A DNA stretch of 58,119 bases, taken from positions 691,125-749,243 of the forward strand of contig NZ_BNBF01000001.1 of assembly GCF_014654935.1 (NCBI RefSeq), read 5' to 3'. Every line of letters begins with the position of its first letter. Position 1 is the first letter of the stretch. Below the pieces are notes generated by a model. The model saw nothing but the letters and a program-made list of their open reading frames with translations. It was not told the DNA's origin and made no database searches. The translations under genes were made by a program, and so were the position numbers. Origin of the DNA: Streptomyces capoamus. GTDB lineage: Bacteria > Actinomycetota > Actinomycetes > Streptomycetales > Streptomycetaceae. Shown one piece after another: positions 16,741 through 25,610 of this stretch.

Positions 16741-17058
16741 ATTCCCTCCTGCAAACAGGCGGACGGGGCGGTACGGATGGGACGGGTCGGTGGTGCGGGG
16801 GATGCCGGTGTGCTCGCACCAGCCAAACAGGACGCCTGTTGTCCCGGTACAGCGCGAAGGGGGCGGTTTTGATCACCGTGTGGCGTAAACCTGCGTGTGG
16901 GGTGTGGTGCGGTGTTCACGGTGATCCGCGCGCCGATCTTGTGCCTCCGCGCCCGGCTCCGCCCGGGTTTGCGGCGCGGGTGTTCGGCGCGCGGGGCGGG
17001 GGCGGGGTGGCTAGCGTGAGGAAGCGGGACAGTCCGGCCGACCGAGAGGGCTCCGATC
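16741..17058. other. Divergent promoter region of the encapsulin operon and a VOC gene
   Basis: About 318 bp without a gene. It holds a palindrome AACAGG-ACG-CCTGTT at 16826-16840, and the half-sequence AAACAGG recurs at 16753-16759 near the shell start. Otherwise nothing stands out. Confidence 0.5.
16826..16840. promoter_or_regulatory. Palindrome AACAGG-N3-CCTGTT upstream of the encapsulin operon
   Basis: A perfect six-bp dyad with a three-bp centre, about 90 bp upstream of the shell GTG. AAACAGG is repeated closer to the gene. It is a candidate operator; no known regulator is implied. Confidence 0.4.
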
Positions 17059-17853
17059 ATGGCCGTGCAACCGGAGGGAACGCCCTGTTGGGCCGATGCG
17101 ATGTTCAGCGACGTCGAGGGAGCCGAACGGTTCTACGGTGACGTCCTCGGCTGGAGCTTCGGCGAGTCCTCGTCGGAGTACGGCCACTACACACAGGCCT
17201 ACGCGGATGGCAAGGCGGTCGCCGCCGTCGTCCCGCCCATGCCCGGCCAGGAGGGGCAGTCGCAGTGGTGCCTGTACTTCGCCTCGCCGGACGCCGCGGC
17301 CACCGCGGACAAGATCCGGCAGAACGGCGGCGAGGTGCTGATGGAGCCGATGCCGGTCGGCGACCTGGGCACCATGTGCCTGGCCCGGGAACCCAGCGGG
17401 GCCGTGTTCGGCGTGTGGCAGGCGGGCACCCACGAGGGGTTCGAGACGACGGCCACGCCCGGCGCCTACTGCTGGGCCGAGGTCTTCACCAGGGAGCCGG
17501 AGCAGGCGGACGCCTTCCTCTCGGCCGTCTTCCCGTACCGGATGAAGCAGATCGAGGACGACGCGGTCGACTTCCGGATGTTCGACGTCGGAGGGGACAC
17601 CGTGCTCGGCCGGATGCGGATGACGGACGACTTCCCGCCCGAGGTGCCGTCGTACATCAATGTGTACTTCACCGTCGACGACTGTGACGCTGCCGTCGAC
17701 CGGGCCGTCAAGCTCGGCGGCATCCTCCGCTTCGGACCGATGAGCAGCCCCTTCGGCCGGTTCGCGGCGCTCAGCGACCCGCAGGGCGCGAACCTCTCGG
17801 TGATCGACATCGCCACCACCGAGGGCCGGATGCCCCAGGTCAGGGAGGTCTGA
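17059..17853 (+). CDS. Two-domain VOC protein (putative antibiotic-hydroxylase-like)
   Basis: A 264-residue protein made of two VOC modules. Module 1 covers about residues 5-125 (PCWADAMFSDVEGAERFYGDVLGW to EPSGAVFGVWQ) and module 2 about residues 130-255 (GAYCWAEVFTREPEQADAFLSAVF to DPQGANLSVID). The paired layout matches Streptomyces proteins often labelled hydroxylase on weak evidence; a metal-independent binding role is as likely. GAGAGGG lies upstream of the ATG. It is followed 34 bp later by the RNase HI gene. Confidence 0.87.
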   Translation: MAVQPEGTPCWADAMFSDVEGAERFYGDVLGWSFGESSSEYGHYTQAYADGKAVAAVVPPMPGQEGQSQWCLYFASPDAAATADKIRQNGGEVLMEPMPVGDLGTMCLAREPSGAVFGVWQAGTHEGFETTATPGAYCWAEVFTREPEQADAFLSAVFPYRMKQIEDDAVDFRMFDVGGDTVLGRMRMTDDFPPEVPSYINVYFTVDDCDAAVDRAVKLGGILRFGPMSSPFGRFAALSDPQGANLSVIDIATTEGRMPQVREV

Positions 17854-17887
17854 CCGGTCCCGGAACGGCGTCGCCCGCGGCCATGGC

Positions 17888-18634
17888 ATGATCGAGGTCA
17901 TGGGTGAACGTGTGGTGGCCGCGTGCGACGGGGCTTCGAAGGGGAACCCCGGGCCGGCCGGATGGGCGTGGGTGGTCTCGGGCGGCGACGAGCGGACCCC
18001 CGCGCGCTGGGCGGCGGGCCCGCTCGGCCGGGCCACCAACAACGTCGCCGAGCTGACGGCGCTGGAGCAGCTGCTCGCCGCCGTCGAGCCGGACGTGCCG
18101 CTGGAGATCCGCATGGACTCCCAGTACGCGATGAAGGCCGTCACCACCTGGCTGCCCGGCTGGAAGCGCAACGGCTGGAAGACGGCCGCCGGCAAGCCCG
18201 TCGCCAACCAGGACCTGGTGGTCCGCATCGACGAGCTGCTCGGCGGCCGGTCCGTCGAGTTCCGTTACGTGCCCGCCCACCAGGTCGACGGCGACCCGCT
18301 GAACGACTTCGCCGACCGCGCCGCCAGCCAGGCGGCCTCCGTGCAGGAGCCGGCCGGCAGCGCGCTCGGCTCGCCGGAGCCCCCGCCGTCGCCCGACACC
18401 CCGAAGGCGGCCGGCGCACCGCGCGGGAAGGCACCCCGCCGCACCGGCGGCGCCGCGTCCGCCCGCACCGGCGGGGGGGCGTCCGCCCGCACCGGCGGGG
18501 GAGCGTCCGCCCGCACCATCAAGGCCAAGTTCCCCGGCCGCTGCCAGTGCGGCCGGCCCTACGCGGCCGGCGAGAAGATCGCCAAGAACGCGCAGGGCTG
18601 GGGCCACCCCGAGTGCCGTACCGCCGACGCCTGA
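17888..18634 (+). CDS. Ribonuclease HI domain protein with repeat linker and Cys-rich tail
   Basis: A 248-residue protein. Residues 1-150 are an RNase HI fold that cuts RNA in RNA-DNA hybrids: catalytic Asp in ACDGASKGNPGPAGWAWV, Glu in NNVAELTALEQLL, Asp in RMDSQYAM, and the late RYVPAHQVDGDPLNDFADRAA with the final His and Asp. A low-complexity Pro/Ala/Gly linker with three perfect-length eight-residue repeats (RTGGxASA) joins this to a C-terminal module CQCGRPYAAGEKIAKNAQGWGHPEC, with C-x-C and H-x-x-C that could bind zinc. The start may also be the ATG at 17900. The tail is not part of standard RnhA and may bind nucleic acid. Confidence 0.88.
   Translation: MIEVMGERVVAACDGASKGNPGPAGWAWVVSGGDERTPARWAAGPLGRATNNVAELTALEQLLAAVEPDVPLEIRMDSQYAMKAVTTWLPGWKRNGWKTAAGKPVANQDLVVRIDELLGGRSVEFRYVPAHQVDGDPLNDFADRAASQAASVQEPAGSALGSPEPPPSPDTPKAAGAPRGKAPRRTGGAASARTGGGASARTGGGASARTIKAKFPGRCQCGRPYAAGEKIAKNAQGWGHPECRTADA
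18440..18511 (+). repeat. Three 24-bp in-frame tandem repeats in the RNase HI linker
   Basis: Units at 18440-18463, 18464-18487 and 18488-18511 encode RTGGAASA, RTGGGASA and RTGGGASA. A fourth partial unit (CGCACC) follows. The tract can change length without breaking the frame. Confidence 0.85.
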
Positions 18635-18635
18635 A

Positions 18636-19457
18636 TCAGACGTCGAACGTGTAGAACTTCGTGTGGTCCAGCAGGTCCGCCGGGCGCACGGTGTTCCACG
18701 GCTTCATGGTGTCGTTCAGGTCCACCACGTCCGGCGTGCCGCCCGTCGGCACGTAGCCGGCGCCCGGGTGCCGCCGCTGCCACTCCGACCACAGCTTGTC
18801 CACGAAGGCGTGGTGCAGCCAGAACACCGGGTCGTTGGGGGAGACGCCGGTGCCCATCTGCCCGCCGACCCACACGTGCACCCGGTTGTGCAGGTTGACC
18901 CCGCGCCAGCCCTCCAGGTGGTTGCGGAATCCGTCCGAGGAGCTGTTGTACGGCGCCATGTCGTACGTCGCCATCGACAGCACCGAGTCCACCTCGGCGC
19001 GCGTGGGCAGCTCCCGCACGCCGGTGCCGAGCGAGCGGCGCAGGAACGTACGGCCGTCGACCCGCACGTTGATCGGCCAGTTGCCCGCGGAGGCGGCGAA
19101 CGGGCCGTCCATGACCCGGCCGTCGGTGCTGCGCCCGGTGCCGCCGAGGAAGTCCGGTGCCCACAGCGAGGCGCGCACGGTGCGGTCGGTGCTCCAGTCC
19201 CAGTAGGGCAGCGCCACCGAGGAGTCCACGGACTGCAGCGCCTGTTCGAAGTCGAGCAGGAATCTGCGGTGCCAGGGCAGGAAGGACGGGGAGCGGTGGC
19301 CGGTCCGCTCGCCGCTGTCGGTGTCCGACATGATGAACTCGTTGTGCGTACGGACGAAGTCGTCGTAGCGCCCGTTGCGCTTGAGTTCGAGGACGGCGGC
19401 GACGAACCGCTTCTTCTCGTCGGCGGTGAGGGCGGCCTGGTTCTTGCGTACGGTCAT
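18636..19457 (-). CDS. melC2: Tyrosinase
   Basis: A 273-residue binuclear type-3 copper monooxygenase, exactly the family length, that oxidises tyrosine to dopaquinone for melanin. CuA ligands lie in the region FVRTHNEFIM and SFLPWHRRFLLDFEQAL; CuB ligands lie in NLHNRVHVWVGGQM and DPVFWLHHAFVDKLW. It has no signal peptide and is secreted together with MelC1. It starts at ATG 19457, 35 bp after the melC1 stop, so the pair is one operon. The final ELL-free C-terminus ends KFYTFDV. Confidence 0.97.
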   Translation of the reverse strand: MTVRKNQAALTADEKKRFVAAVLELKRNGRYDDFVRTHNEFIMSDTDSGERTGHRSPSFLPWHRRFLLDFEQALQSVDSSVALPYWDWSTDRTVRASLWAPDFLGGTGRSTDGRVMDGPFAASAGNWPINVRVDGRTFLRRSLGTGVRELPTRAEVDSVLSMATYDMAPYNSSSDGFRNHLEGWRGVNLHNRVHVWVGGQMGTGVSPNDPVFWLHHAFVDKLWSEWQRRHPGAGYVPTGGTPDVVDLNDTMKPWNTVRPADLLDHTKFYTFDV

Positions 19458-19492
19458 GGTGTGCGGTGCTCCGGAAGTCCTTGCGGGGGCGG

Positions 19493-19873
19493 TCAGTTGG
19501 CGGGGAACGGCAGCAGCGGCGCGCCCTGCAGCTCGTTCACCGCGGCGCGGGCGGCGGCGCGCGGGGTGGGCACCGGGTCGTAGTGGCTGACGACGCTGAT
19601 CCAGCTGCCGTCGGCGTTCTGCATCACGTGCAGCTGTACGCCGTCGATGAGCACCTCGTAACCGCCGCCGTGTTCGTGGTGGTGTCCGCCGCCGCTCGCC
19701 GGACGGCCCTGTATCCGGCGGCCCTTGTAGACCTCGTCGAAGGAGTCGGGGGTGGTGGGCATGTGGTGGCCGGCGGCCGACGCGGCCGGTGCGGCGAGGG
19801 TGGCGGCGGCCGTGGCCGTGGCGGCGACGGCGGCCGCCGCGGTGAGCGCGCGGCGCCGGGTGATGTCGGGCAT
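19493..19873 (-). CDS. melC1: Tyrosinase copper chaperone / cofactor
   Basis: A 126-residue exported partner that loads copper into apotyrosinase and carries it through the Tat pathway. The N-terminus [33 protein letters not shown] is a twin-arginine signal. The mature part has the His-rich stretch [31 protein letters not shown] and [24 protein letters not shown], as in other MelC1 proteins. ATG at 19873 has GAGGAGG upstream; an upstream in-frame start is ignored. Confidence 0.96.
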   Translation of the reverse strand: MPDITRRRALTAAAAVAATATAAATLAAPAASAAGHHMPTTPDSFDEVYKGRRIQGRPASGGGHHHEHGGGYEVLIDGVQLHVMQNADGSWISVVSHYDPVPTPRAAARAAVNELQGAPLLPFPAN

Positions 19874-20209
19874 GCGGGTCCTCCTCGGGAGTGGTCCGGT
19901 GGTGACCACGCATGCCTATCGGGACGTTCCGGAGCAGAAGAAATCATCCGGAACCGGTTGGCTGTGATCCGGACAATCACCCCCATGTCGTACAGAGTTG
20001 AACGAAGATGATCTTGCTGGGGCGGTGGGCCGACCTGCTCCGGAACGGGGAATTCCTTGCCCGGCCGCCTGGGTTTACGAAGATCCTTTCCGGGTTCCAC
20101 CGGTCCGAGTGGTACTCCTCACCCCGCGAAACTGGCGCGATCGCGGGCCGACGTGCTGCTACTCTCCGGTGCCGTCCGACCGCGTCCGGTGACTGTCAGG
20201 GGTGTGCGT
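19874..20209. other. Divergent promoter region of melC and a flavin monooxygenase
   Basis: About 336 bp with no supported gene. The part at 19930-20110 is relatively AT-rich and must hold the mel promoter on the minus strand, but no clear -35/-10 pair was found on either strand. Confidence 0.4.
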
Positions 20210-21406
20210 GTGAAGGTCGTCTGCGTCGGAGGGGGGCCCGCGGGCCTGTACCTCGCGATCCTGCTCAAGCGGCAGGATGCGTCCCATGACGTCACCGTCC
20301 ATGAACGCAACCCGGAGGGCTCCACCTACGGCTGGGGGGTGACGTACTGGCGCGGACTGCTCGACAAGCTCCACGAGCACGACCCGGAGTCGGCGCGCGC
20401 GGTCGAGGAGCACTCCGTCCGCTGGACCGACGGCGTCGCCCGCGTCGGCGACGTGACCACCCGGCACCGCGGCGACGAGGGCTTCGGGATCGGCCGGCAC
20501 CGGCTGCTCGGCCTGCTCGCCGCCCGGGCCCGCGCCCTGGACGTCCGCCTGGAGTTCCGAAGCGAGCTGACACGGCCGCCCGCCGGCGCGGACCTCGTCG
20601 TCGCCGCCGACGGGGTGCACAGCGCCCTGCGCACCCGCGCGGCCGGCCACTTCGGCACCCGCGTCACGGCCGGCCGCAACCACTACATCTGGCTCGGCAC
20701 GACCAAGGTCTTCGACGCCTTCACCTTCGCCTTCACCGAGACCGAGCACGGCTGGATCTGGGCCTACGGCTACGGCTACGGCGCCGGCCACAGCACCTGC
20801 GTCGTCGAGTGCTCCCCGCAGACCTTCACCGGCCTCGGCCTGGACCGGGCCGACGAGGCCGAGCGAGCCGCCCTGCTGGAGAAGCTCTTCGCCGACGTGC
20901 TCGACGGCCACCCGCTCATCGCCCGCCCCGGCGCCGGCTGGCTGACCTTCCGCACCCTCACCAACCGGACCTGGCACCACGGCAACCTGGTCCTGCTCGG
21001 CGACGCGGCCCACACCACCCACTACTCCATCGGCGCCGGCACCACCCTCGCCCTGGAGGACGCCATGTGCCTGGCCGGCACGCTGCGCACGCACGCCGGC
21101 CTGCCCGAGGCCCTCGCCGCCTACGAGCAGCGGCGCCGGGCCGAGCTGCTGTCCGTGCAGAGCGCCGCCCGCTACAGCGCCCAGTGGTACGAGAACCTGC
21201 CCCGCTACATCCGCCTGCCCCCGCACCGGATGTTCGCCCTGCTCGGCCAGCGCCACTCGCCGCTGCTGCCCCACGTCCCGCCGCAGCTCTACTACGGACT
21301 GGACAAGGCCGCCGGGCAACTGGAGCCGCTGCGCAGGTTCAAGCGCTGGCTCGGCCCCCGCGCCGCCCGCGCCCTGCACGCCCGTTCCACGGCGCGCCAA
21401 GGCTGA
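20210..21406 (+). CDS. FAD-dependent aromatic monooxygenase (salicylyl/anthraniloyl-CoA hydroxylase-like)
   Basis: A 398-residue class A flavoprotein monooxygenase. It opens KVVCVGGGPAGLYLAILLKR (FAD dinucleotide motif), has GADLVVAADGVHSALR (DG motif) and VLLGDAAHTTHYSIGAGTTLALEDA (second FAD motif). The entry and the LGTTKVFDAFTF segment resemble the hydroxylase half of salicylyl-CoA 5-hydroxylase and anthraniloyl-CoA monooxygenase. GTG at 20210 is chosen because CAGGGG lies just upstream and because the FAD motif should be close to the N-terminus. No CoA ligase is adjacent, so the substrate stays open. Confidence 0.87.
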   Translation: MKVVCVGGGPAGLYLAILLKRQDASHDVTVHERNPEGSTYGWGVTYWRGLLDKLHEHDPESARAVEEHSVRWTDGVARVGDVTTRHRGDEGFGIGRHRLLGLLAARARALDVRLEFRSELTRPPAGADLVVAADGVHSALRTRAAGHFGTRVTAGRNHYIWLGTTKVFDAFTFAFTETEHGWIWAYGYGYGAGHSTCVVECSPQTFTGLGLDRADEAERAALLEKLFADVLDGHPLIARPGAGWLTFRTLTNRTWHHGNLVLLGDAAHTTHYSIGAGTTLALEDAMCLAGTLRTHAGLPEALAAYEQRRRAELLSVQSAARYSAQWYENLPRYIRLPPHRMFALLGQRHSPLLPHVPPQLYYGLDKAAGQLEPLRRFKRWLGPRAARALHARSTARQG

Positions 21407-21489
21407 AGGTTGTCCCGTGGCGAGGGCTGGGGGCTCAGCCATACTGGCGTTCGTTGCCGCCGAGGTCCGGAACCAGGAAGGGAGCCCGA

Positions 21490-21804
21490 GTGCCTGAGCT
21501 GCGGTGCGAAGCGGTTCGTTGGGTGGATGACGAGCCGTTTCCCGGCATCGTCGAGGTTCAGTTCGTCGACGCCGCGGGCCGACGCCGGTCTTCGATCGAC
21601 AAGAGTTCGGTCTTCGCGCGGTTCGCCGAGCTGACCCCCGAGTCGGTCTACCCGATCGAGGTCACGGTGGCGTGCGAGGTCCAAGGCGACATCGAGGCGA
21701 CCTCCGGCGACGGAGTCGTGACTGTCTCCACTTGCCCGGACGGGGTCACGACGCCGGATGGACGGGACACCTTCGCTGTGCACAGGAGCCGGCTCATCCC
21801 GTGA
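21490..21804 (+). CDS. Small conserved-looking hypothetical protein
   Basis: A 104-residue acidic, beta-rich protein: ELRCEAVRWVDDEPFPGIVEVQFVDAAGR, SSIDKSSVFARFAELTPES, YPIEVTVACEV, then VVTVSTCPDGVTTPDGRDTFAVHRSRLI. The layout (P-G-hydrophobic-E-V, then D-K-x-x-V-F) recurs in small Streptomyces proteins of unknown role. GTG at 21490 with AAGGGAG upstream is the best start. Nothing in the context shows a function. Confidence 0.65.
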   Translation: MPELRCEAVRWVDDEPFPGIVEVQFVDAAGRRRSSIDKSSVFARFAELTPESVYPIEVTVACEVQGDIEATSGDGVVTVSTCPDGVTTPDGRDTFAVHRSRLIP

Positions 21805-21894
21805 GCGCGAGACCGCCAAGCCGGGCGATGCCGAGCACGGCCTGGTGAACGCCGGTGCCCTGATGGCCGCCGGCCGCCGGGTGAACACGCGTTG

Positions 21895-21934
21895 GTGAAT
21901 ACCCATTCACTCGATAAGGTGAATGGGTATTCAC
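21895..21934. promoter_or_regulatory. Double TetR-type operator upstream of the MFS gene
   Basis: Arms GTGAATACCCATTCAC (21895-21910) and GTGAATGGGTATTCAC (21919-21934) are perfect reverse complements, and each arm is itself a dyad GTGAAT-N4-ATTCAC. Two palindromic sites 24 bp centre to centre lie 36 bp before the MFS start; the TetR gene at 23439 is the natural ligand. Confidence 0.75.
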
Positions 21935-21969
21935 CTCGTCACCGTGCCGCCCGCCCCGCAGGAGCGCCG

Positions 21970-23442
21970 ATGGACCAGCCCGCCCCCATACCCCCGCGGC
22001 CCCGGCTGCGCGACCGGCTCACCGTTCCCGTGCTGGCGTCGGGCGGCATCCTCATGGCCGTCATGCAGACCGTGGTCGTCCCGCTCCTGCCCGACCTGCC
22101 CCGGCTCACCGGCGCCTCGGCCGCCGCCGTCTCCTGGACGGTCACCGCGACCCTGCTCTCCGGCGCCGTCCTCACCCCCGTGCTCGGCCGGGCCGGTGAC
22201 ATGTACGGCAAGCGCCGGGTGCTCACCGCCGCGCTCGCCCTGATGACCGTCGGCTCCGTGATGTGCGCGCTCTCCTCCGACATCGGCGTGCTCATCGCCG
22301 CCCGCGCGCTCCAGGGCGCCGCCGCCTCCGTGGTCCCGCTGTCCATCAGCATCCTGCGCGACGAACTCCCGCCCGAGCGCCGCGGCTCGGCGGTGGCCCT
22401 CATGAGTTCCACCGTCGGCATCGGCGCCGCGCTCGGCCTGCCGCTCGCCGCGCTGGTCGTGCAGTACGCCGACTGGCACACCATGTTCTGGCTCACCGGC
22501 GCCCTCGGCGCGCTGGGCGTCACGGCGACCTGGTGGGCGGTGCGGGAGTCGCCGGTGCGCGAGCCCGGCCGCTTCGACGTCGCCGGCGCGTTCGGCCTCG
22601 CCGCCGGGCTGGTCTGCCTGCTGCTGGGCGTCTCCCAGAGCGGCACCTGGGGCTGGGGCAGCGCCCGGGTCCTCGCCCTGTTCCTCGCCTCCGCCGTCGT
22701 GCTCGCCCTGTGGTGCGGGCAGCAGCTGCGCGCCGCCCGGCCGCTGGTCGACCTGCGGCTGGTCACCCGGCCACGGGTGGGCCTGTCCCATGTGGCGGCC
22801 CTGCTCACCGGGTTCGCCTTCTACGCCAACTCGCTGGTCACCGCCCAGCTGGTGCAGGCACCGAAGGCCACCGGGTACGGCCTGGGCCTGTCCATCGTCG
22901 CCACCGGGCTCTGCCTGCTGCCCGGCGGCGTCACCATGCTGCTGTTCTCCCCGCTGTCGGCCCGCATCTCGGCCGCGCGCGGCCCGCGGATCACGCTCGC
23001 GCTGGGCGCCGCCGTGATCGCCTGCGGATACGCGCTGCGCATCGCCGACAGCCGGGACCTGTGGATGATCATCCTGGGGGCGTCCGTGGTGGCGACCGGC
23101 ACCACGCTCGCCTACTCCGCACTGCCGACCCTGATCCTGCGCGCGGTCCCGGCCGCCCAGACCGCCTCCGCCAACGGCGTCAACGTCCTGATGCGCACCA
23201 TCGGCCAGGCCGTCTCCAGCGCGGCCGTCGCCGCCGTCCTCGTCCACCACAGCAGTCCCCTCGGCGGTGTTCCCGTGCCCACCCTGCACGGCTACCTGCT
23301 CGCCTTCGCGCTGGCGGGCGCCGTCGCCCTCGCGGCCTGCGCGGCGGCCCTGTCCATCCCCGGCGACGGCCCCGACCACGGCACCGGACGGTCCCGGGGC
23401 GCCACCCGGGGCACCCGCGACGAGGCGATGGAGGGAGCATGA
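21970..23442 (+). CDS. MFS multidrug exporter, DHA2 (14-TM) type
   Basis: A 490-residue proton antiporter with about 14 membrane segments. It carries motif A as RAGDMYGKRRVLTAALALM after TM2 and motif C-like residues in ALQGAAASVVPLSISILRDELPPERRGSAVALMSS, typical of DHA2 drug exporters (EmrB/QacA group). ATG at 21970 has GGAG upstream; the longer frame from 21892 would start inside the operator. The gene ends in a 4-bp overlap with the TetR gene, and the operator precedes it: an inducible exporter unit. Confidence 0.92.
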   Translation: MDQPAPIPPRPRLRDRLTVPVLASGGILMAVMQTVVVPLLPDLPRLTGASAAAVSWTVTATLLSGAVLTPVLGRAGDMYGKRRVLTAALALMTVGSVMCALSSDIGVLIAARALQGAAASVVPLSISILRDELPPERRGSAVALMSSTVGIGAALGLPLAALVVQYADWHTMFWLTGALGALGVTATWWAVRESPVREPGRFDVAGAFGLAAGLVCLLLGVSQSGTWGWGSARVLALFLASAVVLALWCGQQLRAARPLVDLRLVTRPRVGLSHVAALLTGFAFYANSLVTAQLVQAPKATGYGLGLSIVATGLCLLPGGVTMLLFSPLSARISAARGPRITLALGAAVIACGYALRIADSRDLWMIILGASVVATGTTLAYSALPTLILRAVPAAQTASANGVNVLMRTIGQAVSSAAVAAVLVHHSSPLGGVPVPTLHGYLLAFALAGAVALAACAAALSIPGDGPDHGTGRSRGATRGTRDEAMEGA

Positions 23443-24074
23443 GAGCCATGACCACGCCACCCGGCCGGGCGTCCGCCCCCGCGCGCAGGGACGCCGAGGC
23501 CACCAAGGCCGCCATCCTGAAGGCCGCCCGCCACCTCCTGGCCCGGCACGCGCACGCCGACATCACCCTGAAGGCCGTGGCCGAGCGGGCCGGGGTCAGC
23601 CCGCCACTGGTCCTGAAGTACTTCGGCAACAAGGACGCCCTGTTCGCCCGCGTGATGTCCTTCGAGACCGACGCCGACGACCTGCTGGACGCCCCGCTGG
23701 AGGACCTGGGCCGGCACATGGTCCGGCACGTGGTGTCCAGCCAGCGCGAGCGGGGCGCCGACCCGCTGCTGCGCATCGCCTTCGCCCCGCTCCACGGCGA
23801 CCACGGCGAGGTCCTGCGCGCCAACTTCCGCGCCCAGGTGACCGAACGCCTCGCCGCCCGGCTCACCGGTCCCGACGCGGGCCTGCGCGCCGAGCTCGCC
23901 GTCGCCGCCCTGGTCGGCCTCGGGGTGATGTACGGCGTCGCCCGCGGCCCGCACCTGCGCGGCACCGACGCCGACGCCCTCGCCGACCGCTACGGACCCG
24001 CCGTCCAGGCGCAGCTCACCCCCTTGCGGCGCGTTCCGCGGGGCGCGGCGGGGCCGCACCGGATGACAGACTGA
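23439..24074 (+). CDS. TetR-family repressor of the MFS exporter
   Basis: A 211-residue regulator. The HTH is AILKAARHLLARHAHADITLKAVAERAGVSPPLVLKYFGNKDALFARVM, in which LVLKYFGNKDAL is the recognition helix and the conserved Y-F/K turn. The ligand domain follows. Start ATG 23439 overlaps the MFS stop (ATGA) after GAGGGAGC; ATG 23448 is an alternative. It probably binds the double palindrome before the MFS gene and so also regulates itself. Confidence 0.92.
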   Translation: MRAMTTPPGRASAPARRDAEATKAAILKAARHLLARHAHADITLKAVAERAGVSPPLVLKYFGNKDALFARVMSFETDADDLLDAPLEDLGRHMVRHVVSSQRERGADPLLRIAFAPLHGDHGEVLRANFRAQVTERLAARLTGPDAGLRAELAVAALVGLGVMYGVARGPHLRGTDADALADRYGPAVQAQLTPLRRVPRGAAGPHRMTD

Positions 24075-24078
24075 CGCC

Positions 24079-25062
24079 ATGGACGAACGCGTGATCGGCA
24101 GGTCGGGTCAGTGGGCATCGGTCGTCGGCCTCGGCACATGGCAGCTGGGCGCCGACTGGGGCACCGTGGACGACAAGGAGGCCCTGTCCGTCCTGGAGGC
24201 GGCGGCCGAGGCCGGCGTCACCTTCTTCGACACGGCCGACGTGTACGGGGACGGACGCAGCGAGGGGACCATCGCCTCGTTCCTGCGCGGCCGCCCCGAC
24301 CTGCACGTGCTCGTGGCCACCAAGATGGGCCGCCGGGCCGAGCAGATCCCCGCCCACTACGTGCTGGACAACTTCCGCGCCTGGACCGACCGCTCCCGCC
24401 GCAACCTCGGCGTCGACCGGATCGACCTGGTGCAGCTGCACTGCCCGCCCACCCCGGTCTACTCCAGCGACGCGGTGTTCGACGCCCTGGACACCCTGGT
24501 CGAGGAGGAGCGCGTCGCCGCGTACGGGGTGAGCGTGGAGACCTGCGCCGAGGCGCTCACCGCGATCGCCCGGCCGAACGTGGCGAGCGTGCAGATCATC
24601 CTCAACCCGTTCCGCATGAAGCCCCTGCATGAAGTGTTGCCCGCCGCCCGCGCGGCCGGCGTCGGCATCATCGCGCGCGTGCCGCTCGCCTCCGGGCTGC
24701 TGTCCGGCAAGTACACGAAGGACACGGTCTTCGCGGCCGACGACCACCGCACCTTCAACCGGCACGGCGAGGCCTTCGACCAGGGCGAGACCTTCTTTGG
24801 CGTGGACTACGCGACCGGTGTCGAGGCCGCCGCCGAGTTCGCCGCGCTGGCCCCGGAGGGGTACACACCGGCCCAGCTGGCGCTGCGCTGGATCATCGAG
24901 CAGGACGGTGTGACCACGGTGATCCCCGGCGCCCGCAACCCGGAGCAGGCCCGCGCCAACGCCGCCGCGGCCAAGCTGCCGCCGCTGCCCGAGGAGACGT
25001 TCACCGCGATCCGCGAACTGTACGAACGGCGCGTCAAGGACCAGGTCGAGCACCGCTGGTAG
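24079..25062 (+). CDS. Aldo/keto reductase (YdhF/Tas-like)
   Basis: A 327-residue NADPH-dependent reductase. Tetrad: Asp and Tyr in FFDTADVYGDGRSEG, Lys in VATKMGRRAEQ, His in DLVQLHCPPTP. The NADPH tail site is VIPGARNPEQARANAAA, the same loop seen in the fragment at the window start. It begins four bp after the TetR stop and may be read through from the exporter operon, which hints at a detoxification unit, although its own ribosome site is weak. Confidence 0.9.
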   Translation: MDERVIGRSGQWASVVGLGTWQLGADWGTVDDKEALSVLEAAAEAGVTFFDTADVYGDGRSEGTIASFLRGRPDLHVLVATKMGRRAEQIPAHYVLDNFRAWTDRSRRNLGVDRIDLVQLHCPPTPVYSSDAVFDALDTLVEEERVAAYGVSVETCAEALTAIARPNVASVQIILNPFRMKPLHEVLPAARAAGVGIIARVPLASGLLSGKYTKDTVFAADDHRTFNRHGEAFDQGETFFGVDYATGVEAAAEFAALAPEGYTPAQLALRWIIEQDGVTTVIPGARNPEQARANAAAAKLPPLPEETFTAIRELYERRVKDQVEHRW

Positions 25063-25115
25063 CCGCGGACACGCGCACCGTTTGAAGGGACGACCGGACG
25101 GTTACACGCAACCGC

Positions 25116-25610
25116 ATGACGCAGGCGGAACGGCGCAGAGGGCGCGACGAGACCGAGGAGGAGCGGGCCGACCGGATGTGGGGTGAACTCATCCAAGAGG
25201 TCCGGGTGGCCCAGACGGGGGTGCAGATCCTCTTCGGCTTCCTGCTGACGGTGGTCTTCCAGCCGAAGTACGTACGGCTCACCGACACCGACCAGGCCAT
25301 CTACATCGTGACCGTCGTCCTGGGCGCCTGCGCGACCGGCGCCCTCATCGGACCGGTCTCCCTGCACCGCCTGGTCTCCGGCCGCCGGGTCAAGCCGCAG
25401 GCGGTCCGGCTGGCGTCCCGGCTGACCTTCGTCGGCCTGGTGCTGCTGCTCGCCACGATGACGTCGTCCCTGCTGCTGATCCTCCGGGTGGCCACCCACG
25501 ACGGCTACGTGCCGTACCTGGTGGCGGCCGTCGTGTCCTGGTACCTGCTGTGCTGGTACGGCCTGCCGCTGTGGGCCCGCCGCCGGCACTCCTCCCGGGC
25601 GGACGACTAG
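25116..25610 (+). CDS. DUF6328-type membrane protein
   Basis: A 164-residue protein with a charged N-terminus (about 35 residues) and four membrane helices: about residues 37-55 (LFGFLLTVVF), 65-88, 105-130 (LTFVGLVLLLATMTSSLLLIL) and 135-155. The segment EVRVAQTGVQILFGFLLTVVF is the signature of this actinobacterial family of unknown role. Its TAG stop overlaps the stop of the convergent gene in the shared sequence CTAG (25607-25610). Confidence 0.85.
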   Translation: MTQAERRRGRDETEEERADRMWGELIQEVRVAQTGVQILFGFLLTVVFQPKYVRLTDTDQAIYIVTVVLGACATGALIGPVSLHRLVSGRRVKPQAVRLASRLTFVGLVLLLATMTSSLLLILRVATHDGYVPYLVAAVVSWYLLCWYGLPLWARRRHSSRADD

